Shown: piece by piece, positions 46,572 through 58,255 of the stretch
Position numbering within the stretch: the first letter of the stretch is position 1
How the letters are laid out: each line of letters opens with the position of its first letter
Assembly: GCA_009823395.1 (NCBI GenBank)
Contig: CM020505.1
Coordinates: 23,851,629 to 23,915,628, forward strand
Source of the DNA: Thamnaconus septentrionalis
Lineage: Eukaryota; Chordata; Actinopteri; Tetraodontiformes; Monacanthidae
Reading direction: 5' to 3'
DNA length: 64,000 nucleotides
Notes under the pieces: generated by a model
Database searches by the model: none
What the model saw: only the letters and a program-made list of their open reading frames with translations
What the model was told of the DNA's origin: nothing
Program-made: the position numbers and the translations under genes

Positions 46572-46960
46572 CTGGTCTGGATGGACGGACAGAGTGGTCG
46601 GGAAAAAACAAAACAAAGCATGCATTGTGTTGTTTTATTGCAGCCAATTAAACTCTTGAACTCAATATCCAGCTTGGGGAGGGGGGGCAGAGATGCGAGA
46701 GGAGGGGAACAGTCTCTGTACTGTAACCCGATAGGCTGCAGTCTCACTGAAAGTGGAAGCGGTGAGAAAAGTCCCAGGTGGGCTGCTCAGAGAAAAGAGA
46801 CTTGTGGCTTTGAGCAGGAGGAGAGAGAAGCAGCACGACCTCCTGGTCACCACTCATGAGACCAAGAGAGCTGAAGGTCTCTCATGTTCTCAGCCCAGAC
46901 ATGCTAACAGAGCTCCTAGCCTTCAGGCTAATGACGGTGGTCCATGTTTGTATCAGTAAG
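46572..46960. other. Unique DNA, no gene seen
   Basis: CATGAGACC (46854-46862) and GGTCTCTCATG (46877-46887) form an imperfect short inverted repeat. Nothing else is recognised. Confidence 0.35.
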
Positions 46961-47032
46961 ACCAAGTCTTCTCGTTCATGAATGATTTACTAGCAGTCAG
47001 TGTCTAATTCCTGTCCCTTAACTACTGAACAG
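46961..47032. repeat. Dispersed repeat, copy A
   Basis: GACCAAGTC, then GTTCATGAATGATTTACTAG and AGTGTCTAATTCCTGTCCCTTAA match the segment at 55812-55900 in the same orientation with scattered differences. It is probably part of an old transposable element whose ends I cannot place. Confidence 0.7.
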
Positions 47033-49706
47033 CCACCTAACATCATAATCTGTCTTCTACTGAGCAGTGGTTACTTTAAGAAGGTCATTTTCTCCTGCAG
47101 TCCCACACCTGTTGCACAAAGTTGTGCTTTGGTGTTCATAAGTTGAGTCGCTCGTGACGTCTGCCTGTCAAAATGATGCAAAGATAATTCACTGCAGCGC
47201 CATCTGCCTTTGCAAAGTACAACCGTGAGGAGACACGTTGCACCTTCCTGGAAGCACGCAGCGTACCAGTGGTCAAAGTTAAGAGCGTCCCGCTGGTGGG
47301 ACGTTAGTTAGCAGGCACGCAGGCTGCAGATGTGCAGCATGATGAGTATCGTGCCCTGCCAGTGGGAGGCAGCACAGACTGGAGGAAGCAGCAGGCTTGC
47401 AGTGGTCCAGCAGTGACCGTCTCAAACATCTGGGCTGCAGTGGAGGAGGAGCTGCAGCAGGAGCAGCGAGGTGAGCGAGCCCTGCCGCCTCTCTGCCTCA
47501 CACTGGTGCAGTGAGGCCTCTGTCATCTCCTCCACCTTCCTCCACCCTCCACCTTCCTCCACCCTCAGAATCACTAAAAAGATTGGTTCCCAAGATTTGT
47601 TCACTGAGTCTTTTGGTTCGGTGCTTGGTGGAGGTCCTGGCTGCAGGTCCTGGCTGCATGGTGCTTCTTGCTCCTGCTCCAATAATACAGACTGTAGGCT
47701 ATGTGAGGTGGCTCATAATCCAAATGAATGGCGGAAGCACTGCAGCAACAGTTAAAACAGTTGTGCATGAGTCTGCAAGTCGAGAACATTTGGCGCCAGA
47801 AACTCAACGGCTTCTCTCATTGGCCGAGACTCGTCGTCACAGGCTCACGGCACGACCACGTTTCCTTCGCAGTCCAGTCCACTGGATGGCAGTTCTGTTT
47901 ATTCGTGATTCGTTGCCGAACGACTCGCTCTCATGTGCTCGCGGCACGGCCGTAGTTCCACTCCTGACCTGCAGGGTCGCTGCGGAGCTAAACTGATCAT
48001 CTGAATCAGTTCAGAAAGTTCAGAAACACAACTGCGTGGGCGAGTCTGGCTTCTGGTGCAGGCTGCCTCAGAAACACACACAAGTCAACACACTTCCTTC
48101 CACAAAGTGGAGCAACATGGTTGAGTGCAACCCAGAGCCAGGGAGGAGAAGAACGGTGCCTTGGTGTTGCTGGGAGATTAGTGCAACCACACGCAGAAAC
48201 CCAACAGCAAACAGAGCAGAGCAGCGGTCCCGGGACGCCTGGGCGCAGCGTGTTCGTCTCTGACAGAGACTCAGTGAGGTCGAAGGACAAGTGAGTCATT
48301 TCAAATGAGTCACTGCGGAAGGGCAGCGAACTCAGCAAAGGCAGTTTGTCGGCAGCATTTACTTTTCTTTTGTTTGTTTCTTTTTTTTTGTTCGCCCCAA
48401 TGACGATGAATAGACGACTGCGTCCAGATGTGGAAAAAAACCAAACCCGACGTGTCGGATTTTCCACCACAGACGACGACGACGCGAGAAGAAAAACTGC
48501 AGCGGCGCTGGTTTTATTTTGTCGCGAGCTGTTTACCAGCACTCTGGGATAATTGGCAACATGAGCGACGACTCGCTGTCTTGATGACGCGGACGACACT
48601 CATCGGCTGCAGCTGTGTGCTCGCTCTCTCGCTCGCTCTCTCGCTCGCTCTGTAATTTAACGCTGGCAATTAAAAAGTGTGCGACGCCTCCCGCAGCTCC
48701 TAATCCAGCCAGTCGACGCCTCTAAATCAGCCGCTTCCTCCTGCGACAGACTCGCGTCGGTCCCCCGGAGGAACTCTTTGCCGTCTCCAGAAACCGCAGT
48801 CTGCGATGGCCGCGCTGTTTTCGCCTCCAATCACACGATTTATTTCCAATTGCTGACTAATTACCAAGAGCCAGGGGTTATGGGAAAGGCCCCAGAATGG
48901 CAGCCTGGTGTTTTGGCGGTTCAGCGCTGGGATGGCTGCGTTTTCTGACGTCTTCTTTTTATTTATTTATCTCTTCAATCAAAGGCGTATGATTGTGCGT
49001 TGATTTACAGGCCGAAGAAGCGGCGTCACAAGCGCACCGGGTCAAAGTTGGGTCAACTCCTTTTTTTGCGCTTTGTTTGCAGAGGTCCTTCATGTTGCAG
49101 GCAAAAAGAAGAGGAAGAAGGGAAGCGACTCAGAAGAAGTCGGAAAATGTGGAGAACATGTGAAAGGAATGTCGAAGGAAGAGCGCAGCTTTTTCTGGCG
49201 TTGGGAAATCTGGGATTTTGCTCGCAGATTTATGATGACAGATTCCCCAACAAGAGCTTCAAAATAAGAAAAAGTAAAGGGCTGAAGGTTGTTGTCTCTT
49301 GACTGGCTCCAAGACATTAAATTAGCCGGTGAGTGTAGCAATAGACCAGCCTGAAGAACACATCCTTCTTTTCCAAGACTTCATTCCTTCCAGGCGCGGC
49401 GGGGGGATTTGTTACAGCAGCGCAACAAAGAAATGCCATTGAACTCCCCATTGAAGTCTCTAAACCAAACTGTCAGTTTTAAGATCCTCACTATCCTACC
49501 CACATGTTTTCGCGGTGAGGCGAAACTTTGCGATGAAAAACAAAAAAAACAAAAAAGAGGAATCACGAGTCGGAATGATCTGCTTCTTCTCTTCTCCTCC
49601 TCCTGCTGCCGTCTTTGTATTATTTCCCCCTCCTCTGTGTTCCCAGATAAAGTGATCTAATGATGCGGCGTGACTCTGTGTGCCGCGCACCTGAGGTGGC
49701 TGCCTG

Positions 49707-49708
<2 letters not shown>
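47033..49708. other. Unique and possibly transposon-derived DNA, no gene recognised
   Basis: Between 47560 and 48320 are motifs such as GATTGGTTCCCAAGATTTGTTCACTGAGTC, GTGATTCGTTGCCGAACGACTCG and GAGTCATTTCAAATGAGTCAC. These resemble the GATTCGTTCA-rich ends of some fish DNA transposons (weak). The 197-codon minus-strand frame at 48006-48599 has no recognisable domain. At 49073-49267 a Lys-rich frame follows a CAG acceptor-like site but is not recognised. Confidence 0.3.

Positions 49709-49741
<33 letters not shown>
49709..49741. repeat. (CA)n microsatellite
   Basis: About 16 CA units. Confidence 0.96.
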
Positions 49742-49744
<3 letters not shown>

Positions 49745-49903
49745 CGGCGCTGCAGTGTGACATGTCTGATTCTCCAGAGAGAGGCGCACAATGCCTCTGT
49801 TCATCAGGAAGCCTCTGAATTATGGAGACAAGGTGTGTCATCTCATTCCCCGCTGCTTTTATCATAATCTCCGCCACCACACTCACTGGAGGCCATCAGC
49901 CCA

Positions 49904-49926
49904 TCACACACACACACACACACACC
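49904..49926. repeat. (CA)n microsatellite
   Basis: About 11 CA units. A short GT run lies 50 bp downstream (49976-49989). Confidence 0.92.
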
Positions 49927-51297
49927 CGCCCATGGCCTGTTCCAGCGCCTCACCACAGCCAGAGGTGCTGCTTGCGTGTGTGTGTGTGTAAGGGTGTCAC
50001 TTGCCATGCAGCTGTTATTTTGTGCACCCACATGTGGAGTGACAGGCTGTACACAGGAGCACAACACGCTCTAATCCCCCCCAAAAAACATAAACACATA
50101 AATCACCGCTGAACTTTTCATTCAAGAATTGTTTTGGCTTTGTTTGTTTTTTCCCTCTTTCATTATTATTGCCTTGTGATGGTGCCAAGTTAAACTGCTG
50201 GAGAATGGAAGGTGCTCTGTCAGATTAATAACAGCGGTAGGGTGGCCACACCCACTCCACGGGACTCCAGGTTGTTTGGCGTGTCTTACAAAGTTGAACA
50301 ATAAAAGTAAATATTAATTTGGCTTATTATTAAAGACTGCACCTTGAACGCAACTTAACAGACAATAATTATGTACGCTTGTAAATAGCTTGTATTTAAT
50401 TATAGGATCCATCACAGTTGATTTGCACCAGTAATGTACGTCCGTGACTTGGGTGGAAGTTTTAATGTTGTTGTGTTGAAACACGAAGAGCATCGATCCT
50501 GTTGAGATCATAGAAAAGCAATGGACAGCATTTTATTCTTTCAGAATTAAATAGTTTGTAAAGCAGCATGATGTCGTTCCTATGTGTTCCAATGGTTTCA
50601 AAAACATGTTTGTGACTATATGGACAATAGCACCCCTACCATTGACAGAGTGCCCCCTGCAGGCCTGGTACAGAATGTTTGCCCTGTTGATGGTGAAGAA
50701 TGACGCTCCAACAAGGAATACACGTATGTGCGTAGAATGCAATGTAATTAGATCATCTCCTTATTTGAACATTTTCCTAATACTCCAGATGCATTTGTCA
50801 GCTACGATCTGTGACTCATCGTGCTGCACACGCATCTACAAATGGAAACATCCACACACTGTCCCAGAAACTCTGAGCGGTACTGACTGGGCCCGGCCCA
50901 TGCCATGCAGTCAGCGCACTGCTGTCCCACTTTGGTGTGTCGCTGCCCTTATCATCGGGTTGAGCCTGAAACTTGGCCAGCGTCCATTACAACAAATAGT
51001 TGCCAGCTTTTAACATAATTACATTTCAGTCTTCTTTGATTTCAGTCCGAAGTAATAAAACACTTGGAACCCAAACCTCAAATCTATCCGCAGCTACAAT
51101 TAAAGTTAAAAGTGCAGTTGTTTTATGATAAGAGCTGGAGGCTCTCTAGCCACTGAGTCCCACCACCTGCTTCTGATTGGCTAGTGGCATGTTATTTTCC
51201 CCTCACACATACCCCAGCATGCACTGGGCTTTATTTATTAGGAATAAGAAAAAGGAGTCACTAATCTGTGTTCGGTTCAGGCAGCGGGCTCCCACTA
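49927..51297. other. AT-rich unique DNA, no gene seen
   Basis: The 143-codon plus-strand frame 50582-51013 has no recognisable domain. No RNA gene or transposon end was identified. Confidence 0.35.
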
Positions 51298-51341
51298 CAC
51301 ACACACACACACACACAGACACACACACACACACACACACA
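51298..51341. repeat. (CA)n microsatellite
   Basis: A 44-bp CA array with one GA substitution. Confidence 0.96.
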
Positions 51342-51849
51342 GGCACACATCTGTGTAGCAGCTGAGCAGGGAGCCGTCCCACTGTTAGACTTTCACATAT
51401 CAAAGAGCCTGCGGTGCTCTGGCGCTGCTGGGATGGTTGTCTTTTTTTTCGCAACAGAAGATAAACAAGCCGAAGGGCCTGGGATGCCATCCAGCGCCGC
51501 CTCTGACATTTGGCTTCGCTGACACGTACGATCGACATGTGTGATAAAGCTGCGCCGTTTTACATTTCTTTTCATTCCAGGCAGCTCGTCTGTCGCCCGT
51601 CCTGCTCCGGCGACCGGGCGGCACATTCCTCATTAATCCGTTTGGAAGCCTGCACCGCAGAGCAACACGGCGCGCAGAGATGTTTTTCGTCGGCGCCTTC
51701 GTACTTCGGCAGGCCCCGCGCCGCCTTGGTGTCAGAGGTGCATGGGAAGAATTAGCGCTAGGTGTGTGGCCACTGGGGTGATGCATGGTGCGCAGACTTG
51801 CTGATGTCGGGGTCTTCGAGTGACGCCGCGACGCAGCCAGAGACACCAG

Positions 51850-51885
51850 CCGTTACACAAAGACGTTACACAAAGACGTTACACA
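51850..51885. repeat. 13-bp tandem repeat (GACGTTACACAAA)
   Basis: Nearly three head-to-tail copies. Confidence 0.85.
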
Positions 51886-52180
51886 GGAAGGGCAACTCAT
51901 CATAGCTCATCATTTTTTAACAGTTGGGTCAGATATTAATGATGGGCACAGTGACAGTAAGATGGATGACAAAGACAGTTGCTATTTTGCCTGTTTGAAA
52001 GTTATTTCCATAGCTAGTGTAGAAACATGAGGTACAAAAAAACAACAGCGCAACACATGAAAAGGTTTCTCACCTATTTGCTACTTAGCGTAGGCTGTGC
52101 TGGTGTTTTCTAGTCCCTGTGTCTGTTGTCCATCCAGCAGGTAGTCAGATCTCCAGCAGACTTGTGCAATGACGTCCAGT

Positions 52181-52214
52181 GCAGTTTAAACTGCAGTTTA
52201 AACTGCAGTTTAAA
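52181..52214. repeat. 12-bp tandem repeat of a palindrome (GCAGTTTAAACT)
   Basis: 2.8 copies. Each unit contains the palindrome AGTTTAAACT, so the whole 34 bp is both a direct and an inverted repeat. Each unit also holds a TTTAAA core. Confidence 0.9.
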
Positions 52215-52758
52215 GAGTGTTTCATGCACCTGGCGTCCTTCCAGATTGAAGTCATGCAGGATTTTAGTCCTCTGACGGCCAAACAGAGTGAAATAAAACC
52301 CCAACCTACAAGGACACGTTGCATTTTTCTTCTCTTTATTCTTTATTTTAATGCTGTGTGCACTACCATTGGCGTCCACATGGTGGAATTCTTTCCCTCT
52401 GTGGGTTAGAAAACATCACTATGACATCATTAACGCTGAGATTAGCAAATGGAGACAATTTCAACTTTGGGTGAACTATGCAGCTAATGGTTGCGAGTAA
52501 CCAGAGGCTACTGTCACATTCTGGCCAAGCCAAACAGACACGCAAACACATGTGGCTCAGGGAGCTTTTCAACACTGTTGCGAGAAATGCGCTCGCATTA
52601 AAATCTATCAAAATCGTCTTCCTGCGCAGCGAGAAATCACTGGCAGGGAGCAAGAGAGACTCATTAGACAGCTCAGACGAGTCGCCGTGGAGTCTGCCGT
52701 TAAACGCACATTTGTCTTAGCACTACAAAAAGGCCGACAGGACAAAAAAAATGTTGCT

Positions 52759-52797
52759 TCACACACACACACACGCACACACACACACACACACTCA
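52759..52797. repeat. (CA)n microsatellite
   Basis: A 39-bp CA array with GCAC and TCAC interruptions. Confidence 0.93.
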
Positions 52798-53686
52798 CAA
52801 AGATGGCGAGTTTGCCACAGTTGCGGAGCAGATTTGATGAGGAGGAGCTGGACGTCGCTCCACTTTAAACCAAGCTGACACTCTGTTGAATGTACAGTAA
52901 TTAGACATGAAGGTGGCCTCCGGGAAGGAAAACCCCAGGAGCTGTGCTGTGTGGGCAGCTGGGCGCTTCAAACTCTTCAGCCGCTGTTCACTGCGCCTGT
53001 CACCGGCGGCCGGCGCTGCGTCGGGGAGCGCAGGGGAAACGCGCCGGGGTAAATAAACACTCGGACGGTTTTCGCCGTCGAGCCTGAAGGCAGCAGCGTG
53101 GCGGAGTCTCGCCCTCAGAAGAATTCCCCGCCGCTCGCCAGAGTCTGAATCAGGCTCACATTCTTCCACGCTGCACTTTTATCAGGAACAAATGGGCGGC
53201 CGCCAATGGCGCGGCGCTGAATGTGCACTAACGCGCAGCACTTACAGGGAAGCGTGGAGTGAAATAAATCTTTACGGTTCTGAGAGAGGATGTGGATTTA
53301 CATATCAAAAGACCCCCGGACGGACCCCCACCCCGCCCCCCTCTCTTTTTTGAAGCGTGCTAAGAATACACATCCTCAGTTGAAAGTGGCTGACGTATGT
53401 GCGCCGCATGTTCCCCTGGATGCTGTAAGTGGTCACACAACAAGACCTCGAAGCTGGTAACACTGACTCAAGGGGGAAAACATGCACATTAAAGTACAGA
53501 AAAGCCCCAATAAAAAGAAAAAAAAGAAGAAAAAAGGCCTCTAATGCAAAACAGCCCCCCCTTCCCCCCCTCCCCTTCCCCCTTGTAATATTTGCTGAAC
53601 TCTTACATATCATATTAATGCCGTCACCGCCACGGCTACAAACAGAAAGGAGCTCTGACAGAATGGGATTCATTGTGTCTACATTT
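52798..53686. other. Unique DNA, no gene seen
   Basis: The segment 52960-53130 is GC-rich. C-rich and A-rich runs lie at 53320-53342 and 53505-53580. No exon is recognised. Confidence 0.35.
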
Positions 53687-53868
53687 ACAGAAATATTTTA
53701 GACGTTGTCTTCGTAGCTTTACGTGTTTCCAGGTGAACTTCCGTCTTCCTCAGGAGGTCCCACGGGTGGTAAAACGCATCACACAGCACCACCTGTGTGA
53801 CCTGAGGAAGACGGAAGTTCACCTGGAAACACGTAAAGCTACGAAGACAACGTCTAAAATGTTTCTGT
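53687..53868. repeat. 182-nt foldback: 68-bp near-perfect inverted repeat
   Basis: The arms 53687-53754 and 53801-53868 pair over 68 bp with one non-Watson-Crick position (53694/53861, a T opposite G, wobble in RNA); the inner 54 bp (53701-53754 / 53801-53854) are exact. The 46-nt centre also pairs: CACGGGTGGT (53761-53770) with ACCACCTGTG (53788-53797), one wobble. RNA from either strand would fold into an almost continuous hairpin with a small terminal loop. It has no visible target-site duplication, and no other copy was seen in the window. A 75-codon frame crosses it (53673-53900). It could be a foldback or MITE-type element, a recent palindromic duplication, or a hairpin RNA source. Confidence 0.95.
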
Positions 53869-54534
53869 CTGTTTCAGAAGAAAAATACTTCCAGTGGTAA
53901 AACAGGGGCTCTGGTCAGAAGAGTGGGTGCTGGCAGGAGCAGGAGGGGTCAGAGGTCACGCTAGTCAAAGGTTAAATGTATAATATTGGGAGATTTTTAA
54001 GAAGAAACAGCGACATCAAGTGGTTACGTTTTAGATTGCAGCGCTCTTTCTTTCAGGCCCCTTTGGGACTCTGCCCCTTCCCCCTCCCGACCCTGCCAGT
54101 CAACTACGGTGGCCTGCGAGCACAGCCCTGATACCTCGTCCACCTTCTTCTTCGCTGGTTTATTTGAGGACATGAGCGTTCTTCCTAAACACAAAACGCA
54201 ATGCTGTCAGGCAGCTGGATTGTCCACACCAGGCTTCCTTAGAAATATGGTGGTGCAAGATGGCAGCTAGCTGGGAGCACTGGGACCCTTATTGATCTAC
54301 ATGTGTTCTTATATACATGTAAGAACCACTCTCAGGGTAGGAAAGCCAAATAACTTTTACTATACTGTAAGTGTACACTTTTAGTCATGTATTTATGGAC
54401 AGTGTGTTCAGACACACTGGACCTCGAAGACTCTGTTAAGAAGCTCGTCAACAAAAACGCAGCTCAGCCAGTAAAATGGAGTCATTTCTTGCCACCGCAC
54501 AATAGACGCTCGGTCCCGGCGGCTGGAAGCAAGA

Positions 54535-54565
<31 letters not shown>

Positions 54566-55174
54566 ACCAGGATGTATGGCTCCGCGTGGAGGTCCATAAA
54601 GTCTTTCAGCCCGACATTGTGTGAGGGATTTTACGGGGGAGGGGCTCTTTGTGTGTCCAAACCTCACTTCTAATGGGGCCGCTTATAAAAAAAAAAAAAG
54701 AAAAGCGCTGGCCGATCGCGGTATTGAAAATCACTGCAATGGCAAAGCGCTTCCTCATTTGGGTGGCTGGAAGCGATCCCAGGCGCGGAGGTGTACCACA
54801 TCTTAGGCCCCGGCTGCACGCTCCCCCTGTTGGCTAACCAGACGCCTCTTTCCTGTGCGGCTACACAATCATTTATTGAGGCTTAATCAACATGTATTGA
54901 ATGGTTGTGTGTGCTTTCTGAACAACTTTAAAGAGCCCTGTGAGCACTTAAGAACCCTGGCAGTGGTGGGCTGCAGCTCCTGTGATGTATTCCAGCTAAA
55001 TGCATCTTTCCTTGTGGCTTTCAGAGCCGCTGCTAGTTTTTCTTCTTCTTTTGGACTGGAAATAAGAGACGTTTGATATTTTTGATGTAACGGAGGTGAA
55101 GCAGCGTGGGGCCACTGAAGAACTGCACTTTTGAAACTTTATTGAAAGTTTGTTTTAAAACTGGAAACTAGAAT
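53869..55174. other. Unique DNA, no gene seen
   Basis: One CA array is listed separately and an A-run lies at 54688-54700. No exon is recognised. Confidence 0.35.
54537..54562. repeat. (CA)n microsatellite
   Basis: 13 CA units. Confidence 0.95.
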
Positions 55175-55553
55175 AATCATTCATCTTCTATACCCGCTTA
55201 TTCCTGTTCAGGGTCCTGGGGGTCTGCTGGAGCCTCTCCCAGCTGTCTTAGGGCGAAGGCAGGGTGACACCCTGGAAAAGTCGCCAGTTCATCGCAGGGC
55301 CACATAGAAACAAACAACCATTCACACTCACAGTCACATGCACACCTACGGACAATTTACAGTGTTCAATTGACCTCACATGCATGTTTTTGAAGTGTGG
55401 GAGGAAGCCGGAGAACCCGGAGAGAACCCACGCAGACACGGGGAGAACATGCAAACTCCACACAGAAAGGTCACAGGCCCGGGCCCCGGAATCAAACCCA
55501 TGACCTTCTTGCTGTGAGGCAGCAGCGCTAACCACTGCGCCACCGTGTCACCC
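55175..55553 (-). mobile_element. Nearly full-length tRNA-headed fish SINE, minus strand
   Basis: Read in reverse it starts with a tRNA-like head: box A TGGCGCAGTGG (near 55540) and box B GGTTTGATTCC (near 55493-55503), separated by GTTAGCGCTGCTGCCTCACAGCAAGAAGGTCATG-type sequence. The body contains TGGAGTTTGCATGTTCTCCCCGTG, TCTCCGGGTTCTCCGGCTTCCTCCCACA and CGCCCTAAGACAGCTGGGAGAGGCTCCAGCAGACC. It ends near GAATAAGCGGGTATAGAAGATGAATGAT. This is one of the most abundant fish interspersed repeats. The Ser/Arg-rich minus-strand frames here are typical false proteins of this repeat. Confidence 0.85.
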
Positions 55554-55649
55554 TGGAAGGTGACAGGAGGTACATTTGAAGAGTAACAGAAAGAAGTTGG
55601 GTTGCACTTCAGATATGAAACTGTGATCCCAGTCACTAAACTTATACAA

Positions 55650-55651
55650 TC

Positions 55652-55746
<95 letters not shown>

Positions 55747-55805
55747 AGTCTATCTATCTATCTATCAGTCTATCTATCAGTCTATCTATCTGTCTATCTC
55801 AGTCT
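55650..55805. repeat. (TATC)n microsatellite, about 155 bp
   Basis: A pure TATC/CTAT block to about 55745, then TATC units interrupted by AGTC and TGTC. Repeated Ile-Tyr-Leu-Ser frames are artefacts. Confidence 0.97.
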
Positions 55806-55811
55806 ATCTAT

Positions 55812-55900
55812 GAGACCAAGTCAGTCGACTTTTTTCTTGTTCATAAATGATTTACTAGCTGTTAAGTGTCTAATTCCTGTCCCTTAAGTACTTAACATGG
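55812..55900. repeat. Dispersed repeat, copy B
   Basis: Matches copy A at 46961-47032: GACCAAGTC, CTTGTTCATAAATGATTTACTAG and AAGTGTCTAATTCCTGTCCCTTAA. This copy carries about 10 extra bases (AGTCGACTTT region) and abuts the TATC array. Confidence 0.7.
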
Positions 55901-56167
55901 GACCTGCTATCAACTAACCAAACCTGTTCAGAATATTAAGCTGATGACTTTCCTGTACTTAAATGGCTCTTTATTGCTGTCCATGAAACAGGTCTCCTGC
56001 CATATGAAGGACTGACTCGCACAGCCACTTCCCATCCTGTTCTCAACTTTGCACTTTGTTTCTTTGTAGATGCTGCACAGTTAAAACATAATACGTGCAG
56101 CAGAACCCGTGTGAATGGGCCCTGTTGGAACTGGCTCCACCTGCCTGAATGGCAAAAACCTGTGAGA

Positions 56168-56192
56168 CTTTTTTTTTTTTTTTTTTTTTTTT
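56168..56192. repeat. T homopolymer
   Basis: About 25 T in a row. Confidence 0.93.
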
Positions 56193-56377
56193 ATACTAAA
56201 TGCACCCCCACACCATCACAGGACTTTGAATCTCCTTCAGCACCATTGTGCTGCCACTTTTTATGTCCTGTAACTAATAGGCCACCGGGTGTGAGGCACA
56301 CAGGTACCCCAGTGCTACAATGGGACTATACACTGGTAATGGAGTGGAGGTTTAAAGGGTCAGGCTTTAGAAGGCGC

Positions 56378-56402
56378 CGTGTGTGTGTGTGTGTGTGTGT
56401 GT
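56378..56402. repeat. (GT)n microsatellite
   Basis: 12 GT units. Confidence 0.95.
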
Positions 56403-58255
56403 GGCATCTAAATTAAAATAAAAGTAAAGAAGTAAAAAGTGAACAGTTTGGAGGCATCACGTATCACGTGACTGCACAACACGAGCTACATCATCAACTT
56501 CAGGTTGTGATATAAATATCAGTGCCTGCGAGCAGCTCTTTGAAGTGAACTGAAGCCACTGGGCAGCGATCTGCTTTACAGCACTGACAAATAACAGCTT
56601 CCTTTGGCTGGCGAGCGGTGGGGGCACACGCTCGCTCCATATGGTCACTCCATAGAAACACAAGTGTTTAAAGAAGGCCTCTTCCTCAGAGAGGCGGCCA
56701 GATGCAGCACTATGCGGTCACCACAGGGGGAAGAGTTAAAAAAAAAAAGAGTGCTGTTTACAGTGTGAACAGTACTCTCAGAAGAGGTCCCATATGGTGT
56801 CGGACATTTCTTTTCTGTATTGTTTTCAGTTTTTACAGTAGTTTCATCCCCTCAGTCTTATAAAAGCCAGCTTGCAGCGGACAAGGTCATAATAAAGCAT
56901 AGCTGGACGCAAGCGAGCGGCCGCTGCGATGCTGACAGAGCTCTTTTATTTCTGCAGATTTTTTCAGGTCACTCAGTTTGAAGCACAAAGGAGAGACGAC
57001 TGCCAGGGTCTGGTTTTAATACGGACACACACGGCACAATGGCCTCTGTCTTCCTTGACTGTGTTTCACTGCATTCTGCCGCCCAGCTCCTCTCATCTTG
57101 TCTTTCCCTCCAGATTGCTTTTTTTTTTTTTTTTGCTCTTTAAACGCTCATTATATCTCCAGAGCAAAGTCTTGTCGGGGGCAGCGGGGGTGATCCGGAT
57201 CTGATGCAATGCACAATAACGGAAAACACCCCCCGAGATACAAGCCTATACGATGACAGCAGAAGTTGAAAGTGACGACCCTGCTTCCATCACATGATAC
57301 CACATGAGAGTGAGCGCCAGCCTAGCCTGTTGAGCGCTGAACCCTGTGGGTCAGACATGAGAGGCGAGGTTCCTGCTTCACGGTCCCACTCAGTGATTGG
57401 ACAAATGGCAGACAGTGTAGAGGATGATGCTAATTGGCTCGTTTCCATGTAAAAATCGTGTCCAGTGTGATTGTTTACAGATCCACCCCCCCGAATCACA
57501 GTTACTGACAGCAACAGGAGTGATGGCTGGTGGCCTGGTATGGATTGATTAAAGCTTGTAGAGTCAGTCGTGTGGGGAAACAAGGCAGTAGTACATTTCC
57601 AATGAGACATTGCAGCAGTAAATTTGCCCACTGCCTCTGCTGCATCCTTTAGTGCTGCTGCGTTCATTGTATGCATCCTCTTTTGAAGGCAAAAGATGAT
57701 GCAACTCGCTTTCAAACAACAGACATGAAGCTCCTGCACATCAACCTGCAAATCTTAGTCATAAATATTCATAATGAATATATTCAAAAAAGAAGAAAAA
57801 ATTATGTTCTCCAAGTATATATATTTTTTATATATATATACACATACCAGGTTTACGCGGTTCAGTTTTTCTAGCTTTCTTGGAGCTACTTTTGTATGTA
57901 CACTTGATGGAACTGCCTTCAGCAGAGCCATGTTTGCTAGTTCCTAAGAGTTCAAAAGTGCTGATTTATCTGATTCTCCAAACTCTGAAGCTCAGTCCAT
58001 ACTATGCTGAACAAAGAAAGTTGCCTGTATGAAACAAAAAGAGAAGAAACAAGCCCTAATTCATTATGCTGGCACTTCAAAGAGTCAGCTTGAGAACAGT
58101 TTGTTCCTCAAATGTTAACCATACAGACAGTATAAATATGAGACTGATGGATTGACACATGAAAGGGCCAGAATGTATTTATAGACCTTAGGGAAGCCGA
58201 TCAGAGGGAGCTGGACCTTGAAATTATGAGATTGAAAAAGAAGTAATTTACAGCG

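Larger units (their letters stand above)
51342..52758. other. Unique DNA with two short tandem repeats
   Basis: Tandem repeats at 51850-51885 and 52181-52214 are listed separately. No exon is recognised; a 148-codon minus-strand frame (51400-51846) has no domain. Confidence 0.35.
55901..58255. other. Unique DNA with scattered homopolymers, no gene seen
   Basis: T-runs lie at 56168-56192 and 57119-57134, a GT array at 56378-56402 and a TA-rich run at 57815-57842. A 153-codon minus-strand frame (57290-57751) has no recognisable domain. Confidence 0.35.

Noticed and set aside
48006..48599. 197-codon minus-strand frame
   Set aside because: No recognisable domain; lies in GC-rich DNA where long chance frames are expected.
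49073..49267. Lys-rich frame after a CAG acceptor-like site
   Set aside because: No recognised protein, no matching donor, and the basic stretch is explained by A/G-rich DNA.
50582..51013. 143-codon plus-strand frame
   Set aside because: No domain, signal or splice context; AT-rich non-coding composition.
55248..55636. Minus-strand frames of 86-95 codons (Ser/Phe/Pro-rich)
   Set aside because: These are the well-known false translations of a common fish SINE.
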